NCBI GenBank assembly: GCA_023634235.1 | Contig: JAMKCF010000022.1 | Coordinates: 8,300,541-8,364,540, forward strand | Source: Pisaster brevispinus | Taxonomy: Eukaryota; Echinodermata; Asteroidea; Forcipulatida; Asteriidae | DNA length: 64,000 nt | Reading direction: 5' to 3' | In this document: positions 12,501 through 24,500 of the stretch, piece by piece | Numbering within the stretch: position 1 is the first letter of the stretch | Layout: every line of letters starts with the position of its first letter | Notes under the pieces: generated by a model | Database searches by the model: none | Told to the model about the DNA's origin: nothing | Seen by the model: only the letters and a program-made list of their open reading frames with translations | Program-made: the position numbers and the translations under genes

Positions 12501-15500
12501 TCATTTTTGCCGCCTTTTTTGTTTGGAGGAGGATCAATTCAGTACAAAGAATCTCTGATTTCATCCTGTGACCTCCAGATGAACGTGCTGGTGCGCTACC
12601 AATTGAGCTATCTAGCCCTAATGTTGGCGGTCTCCCTACTTTGCCAATTTCTTTATTTGGGCTACCATTCAGAAGCCATTCAACCTATAAGTGCAATATA
12701 ACCAGGGATCACACCCAAGTTTTACTCCTGGGTGAAGAGATACAAGTGTCATGACTGGGGATAGAACCCAAACCCAGATGACTTTTAGCCACAGGAGCCC
12801 AATTTCATGGCTCTGCTTATCGCAAGCAAAGAAGTAGTGCTTACGGAGGCAGAGAATTCTGCACTTATGTCAGCGTATGTAACAGGTTAGCAGGGAAATT
12901 TTGCTTGGGCCTGTGTGTACTCCACAATCCTAGGCATTCTTCGCTTACACAGCTAGTGCAGAAATTCGGCTTGCCCTTTCAAGCGAAAAATAGTGATTGC
13001 AAGTGCAGCATTCGGCGGTAAGCAGAGCCATGATATTGGGCCCTGATGACTTGGCTACCTGTGTAATTTTTATTTTGAGTTTAAACTTCACTCAAACTTA
13101 AATTTGACACAAGTATTAGTTTGTGTTGTTTTTTCCTAGTGTGGTTCAGACTTTCAAGTCATTTGACTTGTGAATCATTCACTGAGCTCACCTAGGCTCT
13201 CATTGAAAATTTTTGGTTACCAATTTCCAGCTGACAGCGCTGCTTCCCAACCTGATCAAGTGCCTCCAGTATCCGTACACCTCCGTCAGACACATGGCGT
13301 CCTGTTGCCTGGGTGCTCTGGCCAAAGTCTCCACCACCGAGACCATGAACTGCATCCTAGAGGATGTCCTCCCCATGCTTGGGGTGGCAGACAATGAGAT
13401 GCAACGGGAGGGAGCAACGGAGGCGCTCATGTGCATCATCGAGAACCTGGGGATGGGTATAGTTCCTTATATCGTTCTGCTGGTCGTTCCACTCCTTGGT
13501 AGGATGAGCGACCAGATGGAGTGTATACGCCTGACGGCAACGCACTGCTTTGCGACGATGATTCGACTCATGCCGCTTGAGGTGGGTTGCTACTATCTGG
13601 GTCACATGCCCATTCGGTTGAAGTCATGACAAATGTTATTTTTATTTGAAGTTTCTGTGCTTGCATTGATAAATGGTAGCAATAACCCGCAAACAATTAT
13701 TATTCCTTTAGTGACCTTACCAGCTGCAAGTGGTTTCTACCACATGGCCGCAAAAATGTGACCTACTTTCACTCAACCAAAAAGGTCAAAGTAAAGGTCA
13801 TGTCCTGAATTGACCTTTTCCAGTGTTTCCCAAGTTAACATACGATATTTACTTCTGAAACAAAACAATATTTCTATTCCATATTATTTTTCAAGACATT
13901 TTGGGGTTTGGGTGAAAAAAAGGATTAAAAAAAATTAGATTTCGTGGAGCTGCTTAAGCAGAAAATAACACGCTTCTGTAGATGTAAAGTTTGCCTCGGG
14001 ATCATAAAGAATATAATTTGTTTTTTACTCTTACACCGATGTGCATTAAGCGCTGTATACTCAGTACTTTCCCAAGTTAACATCCATTAACTCGTTGTGG
14101 TACCGGCTGCTAAAACGTATCATTCAAACTGCCTCTAGCCATCGGGCTAGCTCAGTGGTCTAGTGGTAAGACATCTGCTCTAGCAATGCAAAAGTCGTAG
14201 GTTCGAATCCCACCCGAGTGATTGCCTGTGGATTTTTTTCACAGAACTTGGGAAAGTACTGAGTATACAGTACTTAATGCACATCGGCATAAGGGTAAAA
14301 ACAAATTATATTAAAAGTTTCTGCTAAGCAAAAATGAGCAGGATACCAGTCACAGATGGTACATGTGAAATGGTATTTCGGCTGGTAACCTTATTCTGGT
14401 AAACATGATTTTGTTGTGCTTAGCTACTTTTTATGCTTTTAAAGCAGCTCTATGAAATTGGGCCTGGGTTGTATTCTGAAAGTATCCAGGCCCATTTTCA
14501 TAAAGCTGCTTAGGCACAAAAAGTAGCTAGGCACATTAAAAATATGTTTACCAGAATAAGGTTCCCAACCAAACTACCATAGCACGTGTACAATTTCTGA
14601 CTGGTGTCCTGCTCATTGCTGCTAAGCAGTAAATTGTTAAGCAACATTTTCTGCTCAAGCAGCTCTATGAAATTGGGCCCAGGTATTAGGAAAAACAAAC
14701 AAAATGGCTTTTTGTTGTTCATAAACAGGCAGGGATTCCAGATCCACCAGCCATGGCTGAGGCCCTAGTAGAACAGAAGGCTCGGGAACGACACTTCTTG
14801 GAGCAACTCCTCGACAGCAAGAAACTAGACAGCTACAAAGTGCCTGTTCCCATAGACGCAGAGCTCAGAAAATACCAACAGGTAATATTAAGGGAATAAC
14901 AGAGTGGTGATAATAATAAAAATAGTGGCTTCTTATATAGCACTTATATCCATCACTCAGTATTGTCCCGAAAGGTATTTGGAGCTATGTTTTGAAGTAT
15001 GAGACCCACTCCTTTGCATAGCACCATGTAATGGTTTACAAGGTGCTGTGGGGCAATATGCAGCCAATCAAACCAGGAACACCTTCTCTTTTCAATAAGT
15101 GCACTGGGATCTTTTATGTGCGTTACACAACACACAGGACCAACGGCTTTACGTCCCATCCGAAGGGCGAAGCAATAATGGTTAAGTTTTGCTTAAGGAC
15201 ACAAGTGTCACGACTGGGACTCGAACCCACACTCTGCTGATAAGAAACACCAGAGTTTGAGTTCAGTGTTCTTGTCTGCTCGGCCACGACACGCCACATG
15301 ATATAGTCTTAAAGGTAGGATCATAGATTGGTTTTTGTCAAAATGATTCTAACAGAGGCGGAATTATTAAGAGAGATACAGTAAAAGTTACCTGTGAAAG
15401 TTTCAGCTGAATACAGTGTCTCCTTGTTGAGAAAGTGGCAAAAACTGCCACAGTATTTTCATCAAGAACATTGAGTCCGTCGACGTTTAGCGAGGTGACA

Positions 15501-18500
15501 GCGGGTACCGGCCACATTTCTGGCTGCTGCATTCATGAACGAATACCACGGAAATTTCAATATTTAGTCAACCCTCAGAAATCTGTTTTAAGGTTAAATT
15601 ACCATAGTTCGAAAGGGAATCTTTAAACTATTAGCGCAGTTTGGCACGTCGATGTTGCAGTGATCACATAACTGGTGAAATGTTTGTGTGACGGCCAGGT
15701 ATTTTGAGCAAAAGTGACGTCACTAGTGCGGAGTGCTATTATGAATTCCTTGTATTCTCTTTGATCTGTGTTATGTGTTTTGTGTCAGTGTGGGGTGGTC
15801 GAGTTGCTGTGTTTATTTTGAGTTTATTGTGAAAACATTTTCAAGTAACAAGGATCTATGTGTGAGTTATATGAAACAAATATTGAATTTTGTTCATGCA
15901 TTTTATAATTACCCAATTTTATTCATGTATTCTGACTGTATTCAAATGTACTTACAGGTAGTTTTAATGTATTGCTAACAGCTCGTGCAACTGCGACTTT
16001 CGCCTTGTGATTATATTCTGCAACAATGCACTTATAAACATCCTATATTTGTATAGTTTTTGTCGTTGTTTTTCATAGAAGTACGGACTGTTCTGTCTGA
16101 ATTGAATAAAATGTCTTCAACTTTTGTTCAGGATGGTATAAACTGGCTGGCGTTTCTCAACAAGTACAAGCTTCATGGGATTCTGTGCGATGACATGGGG
16201 TTGGGGAAGACTCTTCAGTCTATATGCATTATGGCTGGTGACCACCACCTCCGAGACATGGCGTTCAAAGTAAGTTCAAATCCTAGGGTGGCATGGTTGG
16301 CTTGTGCGTAAAGCACTCACCTCTCTCCATTATGGCCCTGGTTCGATTCCTGGCTAAGGTTAATGTGATTAGAGTTGTGCTTGGTTTGCTCCTATGCCAC
16401 AAGGGTTTTTCTGCGGGCCCTTCAGTTTTCCTCTCTCCAGAAAAAAACAAACGCTTCGGATCTCATGCTGTGCTCTGTGGTCATATATGGCAGGGCTTGC
16501 TCTTAACACTAGCCCGGCGTACATTGTCTAGTAAAAACTTCTACGGGCTAGTAAACACCACTTCTCAACTTGCCCTGTGGGCTACTGAAACCTGTGCAAC
16601 CAACTTGCTTAAAATTCTCACGTTTCTTCCTTTTCAGGTGTGAATAATAAACTTTTAAAATGTGTTTATTAATTTTTGAGTGTGTGAATGAAATTGGTCA
16701 TAATCCCTATCATTAATACATCAGAAAGATACATACATGTTTAAAATCTGGGCTACTAAAACTTCTTGGGGGCAAGTAAAATGTACAGTTTACTAGCCCG
16801 GTGGGCTACTTTACAAAAAGTTTAAGAGCAAGGCCTGTATGGGTCGATGTGGCTGGCTGCCAAAGGCACCCTTGCATGCCTGCGGCTCAGACACATTGTA
16901 GCTGTGTCCTTCGCAATTCAGCTTCTCAGCTGCTAGTAAGGATGATTAGCCTCCCAAATTATTATTATTACTATTAAATCCTGTTTTAGTCAATTTTTCT
17001 TTATTCTTTATTCACCCTGAAATTGTAATAATTCTTTGTATACCTTCTGGCTCTTTGCTGCTCTGTTGATCATAATAATGTAAATGAAGGACTTTGTCAA
17101 AATGAGCCCTGGGGCCGATTTCACAAAGAGCTAAGATTGATCGTAACTGCAAATCAATCGTAGTTGCTTAGTAAAGTGTGATGTCACAATGTAAAACACT
17201 ATGGTGATACTGACAATTTGTCTTACGATGGATTTTATTGCTTTGTGAAATCGACCCTAGGACAACCAGCGGATAAGTACCATCCGGCACAAGGTTTTTT
17301 TCTCGCCATTAACTCACCTTGTTTGAAACTGGGTGTCAGAGAAAACATGGGAGAAGTTCATAGTGCCAGGGGTTACATTTGTTTACAAATGGCAGTAACT
17401 TAGATCACTATCTACTGGAAAACAGGCAGGGGGTGTCTTTACAGGTCCTACTAAAAAACACTACACATCTTAGTTAAATACAATGACCTCTAAACCTTCC
17501 AGATCACTCCAAAACCACAAGTTTTTTTTACACTACCATCCTGCCAGCTATGTCTCTCATAGAAAAACAGTCTGACGGAAATCCAACCAAAATTTGACAT
17601 CTGAGAGTTGTTATCTGACTACCTGTCCTGGATTAAATTTGACAAGACCCCTAATAATAATGAAAAAAGCTTGACAAGGTGGTGTTTGCTAACAACCGTA
17701 CCATGTTTTTATCATAACTTTATGCATCATTTAGTTTCTTCTCCAAACCAGCACTCCTCCCAAATAAGTTGTAGACACAGTTGTTCCTTGCACCTTTACT
17801 GCTACAGCTTGTTGTATGATGTAGTTTGTTTGTATTCCATGCAGAAAACTCAACATGCAGAGAGCGCCCCGTTATCATCCATAGTCATCTGTCCCCCAAC
17901 CCTGACTGGGCATTGGGTTTTTGAGATTGAGAAATTCTGCTCGCGGCAATATCTTAATCCACTACACTACACTGGACCTCCAACGGAACGGCAATTGTAC
18001 GTTACAGATAAGTAAACCATCAAACTCACCCCTCCATCCCCACCCCAACCCCCGCCCTTCTTCATTATAAAATATAATAGACCCTTTGCATATGACATCA
18101 CACTCTCAAACAGTGCCCCCACTGCTGCAAAAGGAGGTAGATCATTGGACGACAGCTCTCTTTCTTTTTTTTGGTGCGTAAAAATATGCGCGTGACCTCA
18201 GCATACCAGCAGCTTTGTGCTTTATGCAAGGGGTCTATACACAAATATTGAATGCACGAACAAAATGCATTATGTTTGTTTGATAAAAACTCACACATAG
18301 ATCCTTGCTATTTTTCTGCCAGGTATGCGGAGCTATGTTTGAAATACAAGACTCATTTATTTACACAGCACAATGTAATGGTTTACAAGGTGCTGTGGGG
18401 CAATCTGCAGCCAAGCACACCAGACAACACCAGGGCAAACCCGTTCTTTTAATGATAAGAGTACTGGTTTCTTTTACAGAACTAGTTTCTTTTACACAAC

Positions 18501-21500
18501 ACATAGGACCTGCGGCTTTACATCCCATCTGAAGGATGAAGTAATAAAAGTTAAGGACACAAGTTTCTAGACTGGTACTTGACCTCACACTCTGCTGATC
18601 AGAAATACCAAAGCTTGAGTCCATTGCACTTGATCGCTCGGCCACGACCTGCCACATAATGAAACAATTTCTCTCAACCTCTGTTTATGCTTGTTCTTGA
18701 ATCTCTGTTTACACATTACAGGTTACGGAGTAAGGTGAAAAAACACAACTTGGTTGTTGTGTCCTATGACATAGTGCGGAATGACATTGACTTTTTCAGG
18801 TAGGTGCCATCACATCATCAATCCAACATTCTCCCGACTCTAAAGGGTGATAGTGATGCTGTTGGTGAAGCTGATGCTGATGCTGATGTTGATGCTGATG
18901 ATGAGGCTGAGGTTGAGGCTGAGGCTGAGGCTGAGGCTGAGGTTGAGGTTGAGGCTGAGGCTGAGGCTGAGGCTGAGGCTTAGGCTGAGGCTGAGGCTGA
19001 GGCTGAGGCTGAGGCTGAGGCTGAGGCTGAGTTTGAGGCTGAGGCTGAGGCTGAGGCTGAGGCTGAGGCTGAGGCTGAGGCTGAGGCTGAGGCTGAGGCT
19101 GAGGCTGAGGCTGAGGCTGAGGCTGAGGCTGAGGCTGAGGCTGAGGCTGAGGCTGAGGCTAAGACTGATGCTGATAATGAGGCTGAGGCTGAGGCTGATG
19201 CTGAGACTGATGCTGATGATCAGGCTGAGGCTGAGGCCGAGGCATCATCACTAGTATCAGCATCAGCATCTTCATCAGCATCTTCATCAGCCTCAGCATC
19301 ATCATTGGCATCAGCATCAGCTTACTTCTTTTGCCTCCTTATTTTCAATAGGGTCCATTTTCTGTGCTTCACTTTATTTTGGGGGTTCACAGTCAATTTC
19401 GGGGAAAATTTTTAAAGTACTTCTTGGGTTTTCAGTTCATTTATGTAATTTTTGTTTTTTTGTAGGACTATCCAATGGAATTACTGTATACTGGATGAGG
19501 GTCACATTATCAAGAACGGGAAGACAAAACTAGCCAAGGCCATCAAGCAGCTGAGTGCAGCCCATAGACTCATTCTATCAGGGACACCCATACAGGTATT
19601 GTACCCAGTGTTAATGATACCCAGATTGGGATGGGGCGAGTGAATGGGCTAAAGTTTATCAAGCAGCTGAGTGCAACTCATAGACTGATTTTTATCAGGG
19701 ATGCCCATATAGGTATTGCACACCTATGGTAGGGGTACCCAGTTTGGGTGGGGAAAATGATTGGGTTACAATTACTGGACTAATTCTATCAGGGAGACCC
19801 AGAAACGTTTTGTACCCAGTGTCGTTGGTACCAAGATTGGGGTGTGGAGAGTGATTGTGCTAAAATGACGACTTTTTCTGTTAGGGACACCCATACAGGT
19901 ATTGTACCCAGTGTGAATGGTACCCAGATTGGGGTGGGGAAAGTGAGTGGGCTAAAATTACAGGACTCATTATTCATCAGTGACACTCATGCAGGTATTG
20001 TACCCACTGTTACTGGTACCCAGATTGGAAGTGGGGCGAGTGAATGGGCTAAAATTATCAAGCAGCTCAATTGCTGCTCACAAACTCATTTTATCAGGAA
20101 TATACATACAGGAATTGTACCCATTTGGTAAACTCATAAAATAACACCAACAAATGTTCTGGGCCCAATTTCATAGAGCTGCTAAGCACAAAAATTTGCT
20201 TAGCATGAAATTTCTTCCTTGATAAAAACAGGATTACCAACCAAATTTCCACGTGATTTTCAGGATAAGCAAACAACAGCTGACTACCAGTAACAAGCAA
20301 TATGCAACACATGGAAATTTGGTTGGTAATCTTGTTTTTATCAAGGAAGAAATTTCATGCTAAGCAAATTTTTGTGCTTAGCAGCTCTATGAAATTGGGC
20401 CCTGCAATCAGGTGAGGTTTGCGGAAGCACCATGAGTAAATCTCTTTTGATCAGTAGTGGTTCTAAGAAGAACCGGTGGTTGACAACTCAACGGTTCGAT
20501 CAGTATGCTTTGATCTTCTTCTTGAAGATGATCAGAGCATACGTTGAGTTGTCAACCACCGGTTCTTTTCAGAACCACTACTACTCAAACGAGATTTACT
20601 CATGGTTCTACCGCAAGCCTCACCTGATTGTACTCCCACCAAGTTTCAAATCCTAAATATTCTGCACTAAAATCTATCCTAACCATCACTAAAACCATAG
20701 CTGTTTATCGGCATAATTTGTATTTCTAATCAATTAATGGTTTTCATTTTCGGGGGTAAATTTCGATGATGCTCAATTAATCTCATTAATCTAATTTTTG
20801 TTCTCGCATAGAATAATGTGTTGGAGTTGTGGTCACTGTTTGACTTCTTGATGCCGGGTTTCTTAGGAACAGAGAAGCAGTTCACAGCAAGATACGCCAA
20901 ACCCATCATACAAAGCAGAGATGCTAAGAGCTCTTCCAAGGAACAAGAAGCAGGTCAGTCCAGTGGGCGGGGCAAGGGGTGTGATTTCTACTGATTACAC
21001 AATACCCTCTATAAAGGGTCTTGTCTAAATTAATCCAGGACAGGTAGTCGGATATTTTTTGGGGATTTCCATCGGACTGTATTTCTATGAGATGGTTTTA
21101 CTCGCTGAAAGGCACACAGTTCTCCAGTGCATTAAAGACAAGCCCTGTGCCAGTACACCCTGCTGAGCACTCTGCGGTTTGACTGGCTGATTACATGTAG
21201 TATAATCAAACTTGCAGTTTTGGAGCGATCTGAAAGGTTGGAGGTCATTTTAACAATTTTGCTTAAGGACACAAATGTCTAGACCGGAACTTGAACTCAC
21301 ACTGTAGTGGTCAGAAACACCAGAGCTTGATCCTGATGCTCTTGACCGTTCAGCCATGACAGGCCAAGCGGATGTGAACAAGCAGTTACAAATCTCTGTT
21401 TTGAATTTGCTACCAAATTCCACTAGAACTTTAGCACAATGTGAGCCGCAGGCATGTACAGGCGCCTTTGTAGCCAGCCACGTTAACTCATATATGACCA

Positions 21501-24500
21501 CAGAGCGCAGCCAGAGTTCAAAAGTGTTTGATTTTTCCCGTGCGCGGGGGAGGGGGGGGCAACACATTTGGCCCTTTTCATTTGAACTGAAAACATTGCC
21601 TCGTTGCTTACAATTAGTTAATGGCGTGATGTTTTGACCCAAGTGGAGTCTTTCTTTCTCCCTCTTTTCCCTTTTTGTCTGTTGTGTTTCCAACCTCTTG
21701 TGGTCAAACCAGCCCCTTCTCTTTACCCCCCCCCCACTTTGTCTCTTCATTGTTTATCCCTTGCTCTTTTTGTGTGCTTTCTGCCTCTCTGTCTCTCTCT
21801 TTTCATTTCTTTCCACTTGACTGCTTCTGTTACACCAGTATACCTGTTTATGTATGTTGTGTTGTCATTTTTAGCCTTCAAGAAAGACTCTGCTAGGGTT
21901 GAAACGTCTGGCCACTTACTATTTTTTCATTTATACCATAGGTCCTTTTGGTTGGTAAGCAGTTTGCAACAGTTAGCCCTATTTTCTCATACTTAGTTTT
22001 GTGTGCTTGGCCACTTCCTCTGTTTTAGCAACTCTTGACTTTTCCATGTCTGGTTCCTTAATTAACAGGTGCATTGGCAATGGAGTCCCTCCATAGACAG
22101 GTGCTACCATTCCTACTGAGACGTCTTAAAGAGGATGTCTTGGATGACCTTCCTCCTAAGATAATACAGGACTACTACTGTGAGCTGAGTCCCCTCCAGG
22201 TACAGCCCTTACCTTTAATATATCAGTATTCATGAAGCTTCTTTTTTATGCCTCATGGTTGGCGAAGCCACCAAAGGGCCATACTGGAATGCCCTCAGAG
22301 TGTATGCAACACACTCACCAACTTACAGGGTACTTTTAACAATGGAACAACCCCACAAGGTTTTCTTTGTTCTAATGGTACCCCACAGAGGATTTCCTCA
22401 GAGAAGGGAATAATAGAACAACAGTGGAGGTACCTCGTAAATTGCTTTATATATAGCAAAAGAATTGTGAATTGCCTCATGTTTCAACTACAGCAATGTC
22501 TTTCTTTTAGCCTTTGGAAAAGACTCTGTTGAAACATCAGGGGCCTAATAGAGCTGCTTAAGCGGAAAACAGAAAAAGTAGCTCAGCACAACAAAATTAT
22601 GCTGACCAGAATAATATTACCAACCCAAATGTCACATGTAGCATCTGTGACTGGTATCCTGCATGTTTTTGCTTATCAGAACATTTTTAAGCATAATTTC
22701 CTGCTTAAGCAGCTCTATGATATTGGGCCCTGGGGGTTAACATTTTTATACCGTAGGTCCTTCTGATTGGGAAACTGATTGCAACTGCTAATTTGTTTTT
22801 TTCTCTTAAATATATGTAGCTCTGTAATTCAAATGTTGCTTAATCTCCATCCAAAAGGTGCAATTGTATGAAGACTTTGCCAAATCAAGGGCTAAGAAGG
22901 GTGTAGAGGTGACAATTTCAACCCCAGATGACGAGAAGCAGCCACAAGACAAGCCACTGGCACCGGCCACCAGCCACATATTCCAGGTAAGTGCCAGTCA
23001 TTTCAATCAAGTCAGAGAATGTACTGAATTTTTAAATGATTTGGGGTTGAACAAAGAAAAATTAACTGCGGGTACCTCACAATTATTAATATATATTAAT
23101 ATTTATATGTTAACTTTTAAAGTTATGTTAAGTTTTAAAGGAAAACTATTTCTCTAGAAGCTCATAATAGTTCACAAATTAATACCATGTACAGGCACAG
23201 AAATTTCAGAATAGACTTTGCAAGTCTCGCATGTATTCAAATATTGGACCTGCTATGGCATGCGAGTTTGTTTCAGTCACACGTTAACGCAATAGTTCAA
23301 AATATGTGCGAGACTTGCACGGTCTATACCAACCTGAAGTGGTTATAGATAGTTCCCAATAGACGCAATCTTTACGGGCAAAATGCATTTTGGCTTGCAG
23401 GCGCGTCAAGCGCTCAAATTATTAATGCAGCCGCGCTGTTCACTAACTAATCTTGAAACATGTTTTGTTAAATGTGCGCGTGCTGCACGCTGTTCTCACA
23501 CAAAACGCATGACTGTGTGTTCCAAATTGCCTGTAAAGATGGCCGATTTATGTCATATTGCAACCTATATCCATCTTACCATCTTCGTTGTTACCCACTT
23601 TTTAAAGTTATTGAATCGTTTTCTTCTTGTGTTCTTTATTTCAAGGCATTACAGTACTTACGTAAGGTGTGCAACCATCCGTTGTTAGTCTTAAATAAGA
23701 AGCATCCTCAGTATGACTACATCACAGGGCAGTTAACGGAGCAGAGCACTTCCCTGCATGATATTGCACATGCACCCAAGCTAACGGCTCTCAAGTAAGT
23801 TCTGTCCACAAGCAAAACCCTTTCGTTTGGAATATTTGTTCCTGATAGATGCCGTTTATCCACTAAAGAATTTCTGAGTTTTTGGCCACAAAACTAGTCA
23901 TCCTTTTCACCAATTAGGTGTGTTTACATTGAACTACTTGGGTCATTAAACTTAATGGATGAGCAGTTAATCTGCCTGGGGCAGTCAGCTGCCCTACTGG
24001 TTTGTGCTTGATCCAATTATGTCCACTGTTTGGAAAAGGATTTACAGGGAGATAACAGGTGTGAGTTGTCAGACGAAAAGGATGTTTCATTTGAGCCTCC
24101 TTCTTTAATGGAGCTTTCCTGTAATGAATTACGGTTTTGGCTTTGGGTCATGTCAAGTGTTCTACGCAGCCAAGTGGTTCATCGATCAGTCACACAACGG
24201 CTTTCAGGATCAAATTTGGGGGGGGGGGTTCCATACGACTGCAGGGCTTGTACCTCCAAATTTTTACTGGACCAGAATTTTTTTTTACAAGACCAGAATC
24301 AAAATTAGTCTTATGCCTCCGCAAACCTCACTTGATTATTTCATCACCATGCAAAGTTTCAGCTCCTACAAAATGAGGAAGAAAAAGTTTTTTCTTTTTC
24401 AATGTGCATGAAGAAAAGATGAGAACCTTTGTTGTATTTCCTTCGTCAAGTCAAAGTTTTATTGTGGCAATGATATTTTCAAAGGAAAATGGTAACTCGA

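Noticed and set aside
14148..14222. Genuine tRNA gene
   Set aside because: It has B-box-like text but an overlong D region, lies between repeat arms and recurs as fragments. The other tRNA-like segments (38090, 39890, 43440, 63055) have poor acceptor stems and SINE bodies.
18847..19254. 135-codon Leu-Arg open frame
   Set aside because: It is a direct reading of the GAGGCT hexamer repeat within a BTAF1 intron, with no other protein feature.
21250..21750. 166-codon minus-strand gene
   Set aside because: The frame overlaps a SINE head and a CT-rich tract, with no domain, splice context or conserved motif.
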